A stretch of 5,829 bases of DNA from Lachnospiraceae bacterium (GTDB taxonomy: Bacteria; Bacillota; Clostridia; Lachnospirales; Lachnospiraceae): assembly GCA_021199395.1 (NCBI GenBank), contig JAJQIE010000251.1, positions 1 to 5,829 of the forward strand. The letters run 5' to 3'. Numbering within the stretch: the stretch's first letter is position 1; every line of letters starts with the position of its first letter. Below the pieces are notes generated by a model that did no database searches, had not been told where the DNA came from, and was given only the letters and a program-made list of their open reading frames with translations. This document shows positions 1 through 5,829 of this stretch, piece after piece. The translations under genes and the position numbers were made by a program.

Positions 1-200
1 GTGATCTGTTAGCTAATGCTGCTTATTCGGCGGCAGCGGCAGCAGCGGCTTCCGGCTCAGGCAGCTCCGGATCGGCTTCCGGCTCAGGCAGCTCGAAAAC
101 AGAAGTGAGCCGCGAGGCGGTTTACGACTGCGACGGCAGCGGCCATGGATATTATGTGGTTACCTACTCAGACGGCAGTGTAGAATACATCGACTTTTGA
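1..200 (+). CDS. C-terminal end of an exported-looking protein, family not recognised (5' truncated)
   Basis: The reading frame is open from the window edge (first full codon at 3) to TGA at 198-200, giving the last 65 residues of a larger protein. It reads DLLANAAY, then a run of alanines (SAAAAAAA), then a Ser/Gly linker (SGSGSSGSASGSGSS), then about 34 residues starting KTEVSREAVYDCDGSGHGYY and ending SVEYIDF. A low-complexity linker followed by a small Tyr/Gly-rich module is typical of secreted or surface-attached clostridial proteins, but no family could be named. The stop lies 21 bases before the MBOAT start with no terminator between, so it is probably cotranscribed with the acyltransferase genes and may act on the same extracellular polymer; this last point is inference. 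The frame is supported by its clean fit with the next gene's ribosome binding site. The start and any signal peptide lie outside the window. Confidence 0.78.
   Translation, partial: DLLANAAYSAAAAAAASGSGSSGSASGSGSSKTEVSREAVYDCDGSGHGYYVVTYSDGSVEYIDF
46..94 (+). repeat. 27-bp-period tandem repeat encoding a Ser/Gly linker
   Basis: A 22-bp sequence beginning CGGCTTCCGG occurs identically at 46-67 and 73-94, separated by CGGAT, so the period is 27 bp or nine codons. In frame it encodes ASGSGSSGS followed by ASGSGSS. Exact nucleotide identity between the copies points to recent duplication of the linker, which could vary in copy number between strains. Confidence 0.85.
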
Positions 201-221
201 CGGCGATAGCAGGGGAAAAAT

Positions 222-1676
222 ATGGTTTTCAGTTCATTATTGTTCATCAGCGTTTTTCTGCCGGTGGTATTGATTTTTTACTGGATATTGCCTGGCATTT
301 TGTCCAGAAATATCCTGCTGCTGATCGCCAGCCTGTGCTTTTACGCATATGGCGAGCCGGTGTATGTGTTTTTGATGATCGTCACCGCGGTACTGAATTA
401 TATCTGGGCAAGGCTGATAGTCCGTTTTCCGGGAGGAAAGCGGGCTATCTTAGTGATTGCTGTTCTGCAAAATCTGGGCGTGCTGGCTGTATTTAAATAT
501 GCGGGATTTCTGGCCGGACTGTGGAACGGGCTGGGGATTGTCACTGTGCCGGTACCTGAGATTGCCCTGCCGATCGGTATTTCTTTTTTTACGTTTCAGG
601 CGCTGTCCTATGTCATCGACGTTTACCGGGGGGACGCAAAAGAAGAGCGCAATGTGTTCCGGCTGGTGCTCTATGTCTCGTTCTTTCCACAGCTGATCGC
701 CGGCCCGATTGTCAAATATCACGATGTGGAAAAGGAGCTGCGCGACCGCACGTTGACGCTGGATGGGACGCTTTTGGGCATCCGCCGTTTTGTGATCGGC
801 CTGGCGAAAAAAGTGCTGATCGCGAACTATATGGGAGCAATCGCGGATACGCTTTTTGCGGCGTCGGGCAGCGAGCTGAATATTCTCGCGGCCTGGCTGG
901 GCGCAATCGCCTATATGCTGCAGATTTACTTTGATTTCGGCGGCTACAGCGACATGGCGATCGGACTGGGCTGGATGTTCGGCTTCCATTTTAAAGAGAA
1001 TTTCCGCTATCCGTACATTGCGTCCTCTATGAAGGGTTTCTGGCGCAGATGGCATATCTCTCTTTCGACATGGTTCCGGGAATATCTGTATATTCCGCTG
1101 GGCGGGAACCGCAAGGGAAAGCTGCGCACCGGTATCAATAAGGTGATCGTGTTCGCGTGTACCGGGATCTGGCATGGCGCAAACCTGACCTTTTTATTCT
1201 GGGGGCTTTACCACGGCTTTTTCCTGCTCATGGAGGAATGGCTGCCCGGATGGAGAGCGGCATTCAGAACATCTGGCGTCTCCGGGAAAAGCTCCATGGA
1301 GAAGACCGGAGAAAAGCAAAAGGAGGGCTTTGCCTGGAACATGCTCCGGCACATTTATGTGCTCCTTGCCGTGCTGATCGGATTCGTATTCTTCCGCGCG
1401 GATACGCTTGCGCAGGGATTTTTCTGGGTAAAGACCATGTTTACCGGATTTACGTTTGATAACGCGTCCATGCGGCTTGTAATGTCTGAGCTTACGCCGT
1501 TGAATCTGACAGCTCTTGCAGCCGGAATCCTTGCTTCCATGCCGGTGGCGCAGGGCCTCAAAGAGAAAAGGGTCTGCCAGATAGCTTCCTGGCCGCTGAC
1601 ACTGGTACTGTTGGTCCTTTGTATGCTTTGTCTTGCGGGCGGGACCTACAATCCATTTATTTATTTCCGTTTTTAA
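222..1676 (+). CDS. MBOAT-family membrane O-acyltransferase (AlgI/DltB type)
   Basis: This 484-residue polytopic membrane protein is expected to take an acyl group, usually acetyl, from a cytoplasmic donor and pass it across the membrane for O-acylation of an extracellular polymer. Family signatures appear in the usual order: LPIGISFFTFQ (116-126), SFFPQLIAGPI (153-163), YFDFGGYSDMA (236-246), the block FWRRWHISLSTWFREYLYIPLGGNR (273-297, with His278), GIWHGANLTFLFWGLYHG (315-332, with His318 the expected catalytic histidine), FRAD (391-394) and the C-terminus NPFIYFRF. About ten hydrophobic segments are visible. Length is normal for the AlgI branch. Residues 346-370 are a charged, Lys/Glu-rich loop that looks variable. 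ATG 222 is preceded by AGGGG at 211-215 with a six-base spacer. The SGNH/DHHW gene follows after 24 bases, the usual partner arrangement. The branch is secure; the acceptor (teichoic acid, peptidoglycan or exopolysaccharide) is not shown by the sequence. Confidence 0.95.
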   Translation: MVFSSLLFISVFLPVVLIFYWILPGILSRNILLLIASLCFYAYGEPVYVFLMIVTAVLNYIWARLIVRFPGGKRAILVIAVLQNLGVLAVFKYAGFLAGLWNGLGIVTVPVPEIALPIGISFFTFQALSYVIDVYRGDAKEERNVFRLVLYVSFFPQLIAGPIVKYHDVEKELRDRTLTLDGTLLGIRRFVIGLAKKVLIANYMGAIADTLFAASGSELNILAAWLGAIAYMLQIYFDFGGYSDMAIGLGWMFGFHFKENFRYPYIASSMKGFWRRWHISLSTWFREYLYIPLGGNRKGKLRTGINKVIVFACTGIWHGANLTFLFWGLYHGFFLLMEEWLPGWRAAFRTSGVSGKSSMEKTGEKQKEGFAWNMLRHIYVLLAVLIGFVFFRADTLAQGFFWVKTMFTGFTFDNASMRLVMSELTPLNLTALAAGILASMPVAQGLKEKRVCQIASWPLTLVLLVLCMLCLAGGTYNPFIYFRF

Positions 1677-1700
1677 AAAGCTGGCGGGGAGGGGATATAC

Positions 1701-3047
1701 ATGAAACGGAAGATCGGAATTGGCTTTGTCGCTTTGTTTTTATTCATCAGTGTAGTTCCCTCACTGGGAATGCTCGTGGGCGGCTCGGAGGCATCTTTGG
1801 AGAACCGCGAGCTGGCGGAGTTGCCGGAGCTGAAGACAGAGGATGGATGGAACCTTGCTTTTCTGGGCGACATGGGAGAATGGTATGAGGATCACTTTGC
1901 GTTCCGCAATGAGCTGGTGACGGCTTATGGGCTTATCACGGGGAAGGTATTCGGGACTTCCTCGCAGGACAGTGTGATTGTGGGCACGGACAACTGGCTG
2001 TATTACATGGATTCTCTCTCGGACTATCAGGGGACGGATCTGATGACTGAGCGGCAGCTCTTTGACGCGGCGCATACGCTTTCCATGATACAGACCTACG
2101 CGGAACAGAACGGTGTGGATTTCATCTTTACGATCGCGCCGAACAAAGCGTCTCTTTATGGGGAAAATATGCCGTATTATTACAGCGGCTATTGCGAGGA
2201 TGAAAACAATCTCAGCAATTTTCTGCCCTGGCTGGAAGCTGAGGGCGTAAACTATGTGGATTTGTATGAGGTGTTTGAGGAGACAGATGAGGTGCTGTAC
2301 CATGCCAGGGATTCCCATTGGAACAACAGGGGAGCCGCGCTGGCAGCGGATGTGCTTCTGACCGCACTGGGGCAGGAGCATACCTCATACGAGAATGCGG
2401 ATTACGAGATCCGCACGGATTACTCCGGCGATCTGGAGGAAATGGTTTATCCGGCAGCGGTGACTCTGGAGGATGAGATCTATTATGACCCGGAACCGCA
2501 GTTTACCTATGTAGAGGAGGTGGAAAGCAATTATTCCGCTAAAATATATACGCAGAGCACTTCCACCGGGAGCCTTGTGATGTACCGCGATTCGTTCTGC
2601 AACGCCCTGCTGCCATTTCTTGCGGAAAGCTTTGGGGATGCTTATTTTTCCAGGGGCGTGCCCTATCAGCTGGCGACCGATCTCGCTTCCTGCTCGGCTA
2701 CGACGCTGATCATAGAAAGGGCTGAGCGGTTTATTCCGGAGATAGCTGAAAATCCGCCTGTGATGTCAGGACTGCTGGTGACGGATGGATCTGCGGACGG
2801 TCTGGACTATACAGAGTCTATACAGGATCTGACGCTGACAGATCAGGGAGTCTATACGAAGCTGACGGGTACCCTTGAGGAGGGCAGCTATGATGTGGAT
2901 TCGCAGATTTATATCCGTATCAATGACCTGCTTGTCTATGAAGCATTTCCCGTATCGCTTGACGAGGATACGGAAGGATTTGTTCTCTATGTTCCGACAT
3001 CGCTATTGTATGAGGATGGAAACAGGTATGAGATGGGATTATCCTGA
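1701..3047 (+). CDS. DHHW family / AlgX-AlgJ-like SGNH acyltransferase, membrane-anchored
   Basis: A 448-residue extracytoplasmic protein that probably completes the acyl transfer begun by the MBOAT protein. Residues 5-25 form one hydrophobic N-terminal segment after MKRK, read as a membrane anchor or uncleaved signal; no lipobox is seen. Family marks follow: ENRELAELPEL (34-44), WYEDHFAFRNEL (61-72), GTDNWLYY (95-102), FTIAPNKASLYG (143-154), ARDSHWNNRGA (202-212) holding the Asp204/His206 pair in a DSHW version of the DHHW motif, and MYRDSFCNALLPFL (294-307) with Ser298 as expected nucleophile. By analogy with AlgX and AlgJ these three residues form the catalytic triad. From about residue 355 a strand-rich acidic C-terminal segment follows, possibly a carbohydrate-binding domain. 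ATG 1701 has GGGGAGGGG at 1686-1694, six bases upstream. The protein is strongly acidic after the anchor, fitting an exterior location. The family call is firm; the catalytic role is inferred from relatives. Confidence 0.9.
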   Translation: MKRKIGIGFVALFLFISVVPSLGMLVGGSEASLENRELAELPELKTEDGWNLAFLGDMGEWYEDHFAFRNELVTAYGLITGKVFGTSSQDSVIVGTDNWLYYMDSLSDYQGTDLMTERQLFDAAHTLSMIQTYAEQNGVDFIFTIAPNKASLYGENMPYYYSGYCEDENNLSNFLPWLEAEGVNYVDLYEVFEETDEVLYHARDSHWNNRGAALAADVLLTALGQEHTSYENADYEIRTDYSGDLEEMVYPAAVTLEDEIYYDPEPQFTYVEEVESNYSAKIYTQSTSTGSLVMYRDSFCNALLPFLAESFGDAYFSRGVPYQLATDLASCSATTLIIERAERFIPEIAENPPVMSGLLVTDGSADGLDYTESIQDLTLTDQGVYTKLTGTLEEGSYDVDSQIYIRINDLLVYEAFPVSLDEDTEGFVLYVPTSLLYEDGNRYEMGLS

Positions 3048-3062
3048 GCTGACAGGCAAAAG

Positions 3063-3124
3063 CTGCCGGAGACGCCGCAAAATCATCCGACCGGATGGCC
3101 AAGGCGGCGAGTCGGCAGTTTTTT
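3063..3124 (+). terminator. Complex intrinsic terminator ending the acyltransferase operon
   Basis: CTGCCG (3063-3068) pairs with CGGCAG (3113-3118), CGCCGC (3073-3078) pairs with GCGGCG (3104-3109), and inside these CATCCG (3084-3089) pairs with CGGATG (3092-3097) around a two-base centre. Small internal loops (GAGA opposite AGT, then AAAAT opposite GCCAAG) separate the three helices. Six Ts follow at 3119-3124. The structure starts 15 bases after the DHHW stop codon, the expected position for operon termination. Confidence 0.85.
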
Positions 3125-3146
3125 GCTGTGCTTTATTGCGGTCCCC

Positions 3147-3189
3147 AAGGTCATGAATAGGAACGCAAGCGTTCCATTCCTGACCTTTT
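3147..3189 (+). terminator. Second hairpin with short T-tract, probable back-up terminator
   Basis: AAGGTCA at 3147-3153 pairs with TGACCTT at 3181-3187, GAAT (3155-3158) pairs with ATTC (3175-3178, allowing for sliding), and GGAACG (3160-3165) pairs with CGTTCC (3170-3175) around the loop CAAG. The long stem has only one mismatch and one bulged A. The 3' arm runs into TTTT at 3186-3189, then GTCCCTT. The T-tract is weaker than in the hairpin upstream, so a back-up terminator or an mRNA-stabilising element are both possible. The opposite strand has no T-tract, so it does not look bidirectional. Confidence 0.65.
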
Positions 3190-3214
3190 GTCCCTTGTAT
3201 CATCAGATTACTTC

Positions 3215-3243
3215 TTGTCCATAGCTGCGGAACGTGGTAAAAT
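3215..3243 (+). promoter_or_regulatory. Sigma-70/SigA-type promoter for murE-priA
   Basis: TTGTCC at 3215-3220 serves as -35 and TAAAAT at 3238-3243 as -10, with an exact 17-base spacer. A TGG immediately before the -10 (TG at 3235-3236) gives an extended -10. Transcription would start near 3250, leaving a leader of roughly 85 bases before murE. It sits just after two terminators, where a new unit is expected. I saw no clear operator or riboswitch in the leader. Confidence 0.72.
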
Positions 3244-3320
3244 ATGCGGGGTGGTTTTGCGGGGAAGGAAGCCGAAATGGCGTTTATAAGGCAGAATCAT
3301 ACTATATATGGAAAACAACA

Positions 3321-3327
3321 AAGGAGA
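3321..3327 (+). promoter_or_regulatory. murE: Ribosome binding site that sets the murE start
   Basis: AAGGAGA lies about eight to nine bases before ATG 3336, an almost ideal Shine-Dalgarno site. It decides the start against an in-frame ATG at 3234, which overlaps the promoter and would lie upstream of the predicted transcript start. Confidence 0.85.
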
Positions 3328-3335
3328 GCCGTCGG

Positions 3336-5021
3336 ATGAAATTAAAAAAGCTGCTGGAGCAGATCGAATATAAATGTGTACAGGGAACCGTTGATGTGGA
3401 GGTGAAGAACCTGATGAATGATTCACGTCGGGTTGAGGAGGGTTCTCTGTTTTTCTGCATTAAAGGCGCTGTGACGGATGGCCATAAATATGTGCCGGAC
3501 GTAGTGGCAAGGGGAGCGAAGGTACTTGTTGTCCAGGATGCTCCGGCTCTGGGAGCAGAGCAGATGGACGCAAAGAAGGGCAGGACGGCGATTCCGGAGG
3601 ATGTGACCGTGATACAGGTGGCGGACACGCGCTATGCGATGGCATTGATGTCCGCGGCTTATTTTGGCAATCCTGCGAATGAGATGAGGATTATTGGATT
3701 GACCGGGACGAAGGGAAAAACGACGACGACCTATATGGTAAAATCGATCCTGGAGTCCGCAGGATATAAGGTTGGGCTGATCGGTACGATCGAGACGATT
3801 ATCGGAGATGAGGTGATTCCGGCTCACAATACGACTCCGGAATCCTATACGATTCAGGAATATTTCCGCCGCATGGCGGACGCGGGGTGTCAGGTCGTGG
3901 TGATGGAGGTTTCCTCTCAGGGACTGATGCTGGAGCGCACGGCGGGGATTCCGTTCGAAATCGGTATTTTTACAAATATAGAGCCGGATCATATCGGGCC
4001 GGCGGAGCATGAGAGTTTTGAAGATTATCTGGAATGTAAAAGCCGTCTGTTCCGACAGTGCCGTCTGGGGATTCTGAATGCCGACGACGCCCATCTCGAC
4101 GAAATTCTGAAGGGGCATACCTGCGAGGTGGAGACCTTTGGCCTGTCAGAAAAGGCCGGGGTTCGCGCGGAAGATATGAGACTGGTGTCCAGGCCGGGGT
4201 ATCTGGGGATCGCGTATACGGTTTCATGGAAGAATGCTTCGCAGGAGGCCGTTTCGGGGAGCGCGGATGACAGAGTATCAGGAAAGCCTGCTCTGGAAGG
4301 TGTGAGCGATGACGTATCGGGACAGGAAAAGACCCGCTTCCCGGTAGAAATCGACATCCCCGGAAAATTCAGCGTTTACAATTCCCTGGCCGCGATCGCG
4401 ATCTGCCGTCATTTTAAAGTTGGCGCTGCTGATATCTGCCAGTCGCTCAAAGGCGCGAAGGTAAAGGGGCGCGTGGAGCTGATTAAGGTTTCCGATGAGT
4501 TTACGCTGATGATTGACTATGCGCACAATGCGATGGCGCTTGAAAGCCTTCTGGAGACGCTGCGCGAGTACCGGCCGCATCGACTGATCTGTGTGTTTGG
4601 CTGCGGCGGCAATCGCTCGAAGCTTCGCCGTTATGAGATGGGCGAGGTTTCCGGCCGGCTGGCGGATCTGACGGTCATCACGTCGGACAATCCGAGATAT
4701 GAGGAGCCAGAGGCGATTATTGCAGACATTGTCACCGGTATGGAGAAAACAGACGGAAGCTATCTCACGATCACGGACCGCAAGGAGGCGATCGCGTGGG
4801 CGATTCACCACGGAGAGCCGGGTGATATTATTGTCCTTGCCGGAAAAGGGCATGAGGATTATCAGGAGATCCGGGGCGTACAGTATCCGATGGATGAGCG
4901 GGTGCTGATCCGGGAAATTCTAAAGGAGGATGGACAAAAGGCCGCGCAGCCGGAAACGCCTGACAGCGACGATGTGTCCTTCACCCCGGCTCAAAGGCCG
5001 AACGGCGGGCAGGAGGTTTGA
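3336..5021 (+). CDS. murE: MurE-type UDP-MurNAc-L-Ala-D-Glu: meso-diaminopimelate ligase, divergent
   Basis: This 561-residue cytoplasmic Mur ligase is predicted to add meso-diaminopimelate to UDP-MurNAc-L-Ala-D-Glu using ATP, in peptidoglycan precursor synthesis. The N-terminal UDP-binding domain carries NDSRRVEEGSLFFCIKG (28-44). The ATP loop is GLTGTKGKTTTT (121-132). NTTPES (165-170) and MEVSSQGL (190-197) line the substrate region. ECKSRLF (233-239) carries Lys235, the lysine carbamylated in relatives. The C-terminal domain has DNPR at 451-454, the meso-DAP signature, and GKGHEDYQ at 503-510. Oddities are SSQ where MurE usually has SSH, EPDHIGPAEH in place of the usual DHLDYHG-type segment, and YAHNAM in place of YAHTPD. 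There is also a Ser/Gly/Asp-rich insert at about 300-334 and a low-complexity tail from about 531. The ATG at 3336 is chosen for its AAGGAGA site; the frame extends 34 codons upstream to ATG 3234, but that part does not look like MurE. priA follows after 30 bases. Family is sure; exact substrate is likely, not proven. Confidence 0.9.
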   Translation: MKLKKLLEQIEYKCVQGTVDVEVKNLMNDSRRVEEGSLFFCIKGAVTDGHKYVPDVVARGAKVLVVQDAPALGAEQMDAKKGRTAIPEDVTVIQVADTRYAMALMSAAYFGNPANEMRIIGLTGTKGKTTTTYMVKSILESAGYKVGLIGTIETIIGDEVIPAHNTTPESYTIQEYFRRMADAGCQVVVMEVSSQGLMLERTAGIPFEIGIFTNIEPDHIGPAEHESFEDYLECKSRLFRQCRLGILNADDAHLDEILKGHTCEVETFGLSEKAGVRAEDMRLVSRPGYLGIAYTVSWKNASQEAVSGSADDRVSGKPALEGVSDDVSGQEKTRFPVEIDIPGKFSVYNSLAAIAICRHFKVGAADICQSLKGAKVKGRVELIKVSDEFTLMIDYAHNAMALESLLETLREYRPHRLICVFGCGGNRSKLRRYEMGEVSGRLADLTVITSDNPRYEEPEAIIADIVTGMEKTDGSYLTITDRKEAIAWAIHHGEPGDIIVLAGKGHEDYQEIRGVQYPMDERVLIREILKEDGQKAAQPETPDSDDVSFTPAQRPNGGQEV

Positions 5022-5051
5022 AAGAGCGTTTATGAGAGAAAGGGCTGGCAG

Positions 5052-5829
5052 ATGACTTTGTACGCGGATATCATCGTTGATATTTCCCACAGTAAATTGG
5101 ATCAGAGCTTCCAGTACAGGATTCCGCCGGAGCTTGCCGACCAGCTTGAGCCGGGGGATGTGGTAGAATTCCCGTTTGGGCGCGGCGACCGGCTGACCAG
5201 AGGCTATGTACTGCGTGTTACGCCAACCCCGGCCTGTCCGCCTGAGAAGATAAAGACGATTCTCTGCCGTGTAAATGAGAGCGGCGGCGCGGAAGCAAAG
5301 CTGACGTCTCTGGCGCTCTGGATGAGGGACTATTACGGATCAACCACGGTGCAGGCGCTTCGCACGGTCCTTCCGTTCCGGAGCAGGGCTCCTGAAAAAA
5401 AGAAAAAGCGCGTGGTTCTGGCAATTTCCCCGGAGGAGGCGGGCGCGCAGCTTGCCGGATTTCGAAAAAAGCATCAGACGGCCAGAGCGCGGCTTCTGGA
5501 AGCTTTGATCGAGGAACCGGTGCTCCCGCAGGAGGCGGTGACCGGTACGCTCAGGATTACGCGGCCGGTGCTGCGCGCCCTGGAAGAAAAAGGAATCATC
5601 CGGTGCGAGTCCGAACAGGTATATCGTACGCCTGCGGTGCTGGAGCAGCTGCGCGCGGAGACGGAAGCGCAGTCGGGAGCTGTCAGGGAAGCGCAGCGGT
5701 TCGGGGACGGTTTTTCGCAGGAATCCGCAAAAAAGACGGTTACTGGTTTTCCGCTCACAAAGGAGCAGCAGAATGCCGTGGATACGATCTGCGCGGGCTG
5801 GCGCAGGGGAAGCTTCGCTGTGCCAGGCG
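5052..5829 (+). CDS. priA: Primosomal protein N' (PriA replication-restart helicase), N-terminal part
   Basis: The first 259 residues of PriA, cut by the window end. PriA recognises stalled or collapsed forks and reloads the replicative helicase. The 3'-end DNA-binding domain is clear: YADIIVDISHSKLDQSFQYR (4-23), LEPGDVVEFPFGRGDRLTRG (32-51) and MRDYYGSTTVQALRTVLP (91-108). Residues about 140-200 form a winged-helix-like region (ARARLLEALIEE, then RPVLRALEEKGIIR). PLTKEQQNAVDTI (234-246) opens the helicase domain, and the Walker A loop should follow just beyond the edge. ATG 5052 is the only usable start: the same frame has a stop at 5019 (that of murE) with no start codon between. Its ribosome binding site is only moderate (GAAAGGG, 5038-5044, seven-base spacer). 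The 30-base gap to murE with no terminator suggests cotranscription. It reads intact with no frameshift. Confidence 0.93.
   Translation, partial: MTLYADIIVDISHSKLDQSFQYRIPPELADQLEPGDVVEFPFGRGDRLTRGYVLRVTPTPACPPEKIKTILCRVNESGGAEAKLTSLALWMRDYYGSTTVQALRTVLPFRSRAPEKKKKRVVLAISPEEAGAQLAGFRKKHQTARARLLEALIEEPVLPQEAVTGTLRITRPVLRALEEKGIIRCESEQVYRTPAVLEQLRAETEAQSGAVREAQRFGDGFSQESAKKTVTGFPLTKEQQNAVDTICAGWRRGSFAVPG

Noticed and set aside
450..1175. 241-codon open frame on the minus strand inside the MBOAT gene
   Set aside because: It is antisense to strongly conserved MBOAT motifs, its product is rich in His, Arg and Gln with no domain-like pattern, and it lacks a credible start region. It is a shadow of the coding strand.
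1761..2381. 206-codon minus-strand open frame inside the DHHW gene
   Set aside because: Antisense to the conserved SGNH core, with a composition typical of reverse-frame translation and no recognisable family.
2875..3156. Possible frameshifted continuation of the DHHW protein in another plus frame
   Set aside because: The alternative frame gives an Arg-rich sequence unlike the acidic strand-rich domain and runs through the terminator. The stop at 3045-3047 sits where an operon-ending terminator begins, so it looks natural.
3277..3309. TATATA-like sequence near 3300 as a second murE promoter
   Set aside because: No acceptable -35 element lies 16-18 bases upstream, and the site is too close to the ribosome binding site. 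The 3215-3243 promoter is far better.
3250..3335. Riboswitch or attenuator in the murE leader
   Set aside because: The leader is short, only a minor GCC/GGC pairing is visible, and there is no terminator-like hairpin with a T-tract before the start codon.
3423..4853. Long minus-strand open frames (3423-4118 and 4278-4853) within murE
   Set aside because: Both lie opposite conserved Mur ligase motifs and show shadow-type composition; no promoter or ribosome binding site supports them.

Overview
This is a low-GC-lineage Firmicute (Bacillota) style chromosome segment, most likely from a Lachnospiraceae-type clostridium with a moderately high GC content (a little over half by eye). The reasons are the short-gap, all-plus-strand gene layout, strong GGAGG-type ribosome binding sites, intrinsic terminators with T-tracts, and a MurE with the meso-diaminopimelate signature DNPR. 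Family membership is inferred from protein style, not from a search.

Region 1 (1-3047) is the end of an apparent operon. It holds the C-terminus of an exported-looking protein of unknown family (Ala-rich stretch, Ser/Gly linker built from a 27-bp tandem repeat, then a small Tyr/Gly-rich terminal module). A complete MBOAT-family O-acyltransferase (AlgI/DltB type) and a complete membrane-anchored DHHW/AlgX-AlgJ-like SGNH protein follow. The gaps are only 21 and 24 bases with no promoter or terminator visible between genes. The MBOAT/SGNH pair is the standard architecture for moving acyl (usually acetyl) groups across the membrane onto a polymer outside the cell. The acceptor glycan cannot be told from this window.

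Region 2 (3048-3335) is intergenic and densely used. An elaborate intrinsic terminator (nested hairpins plus six Ts) begins 15 bases after the DHHW stop. A second long hairpin with a short T-tract follows, then a good sigma-70-type promoter (TTGTCC, 17-base spacer, TGG-TAAAAT) and a leader ending in a strong ribosome binding site.

Region 3 (3336-5829) starts a new transcription unit: a MurE-type UDP-MurNAc-tripeptide ligase, then 30 bases later the 5' part of priA, the replication-restart helicase, which runs off the window. The MurE keeps its ATP-binding loop, the lysine expected to be carbamylated and the DNPR/GKGHED region. Several usually conserved positions in the UDP-substrate region differ, and it carries a low-complexity insert and tail, so it may be a divergent paralogue rather than the only housekeeping MurE.

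I saw no mobile element, CRISPR array, tRNA or rRNA. I did not find a clearly novel system. The most interesting points are the unidentified exported protein next to the acyltransferase pair, the divergent MurE, and the DHHW protein's extra C-terminal domain.
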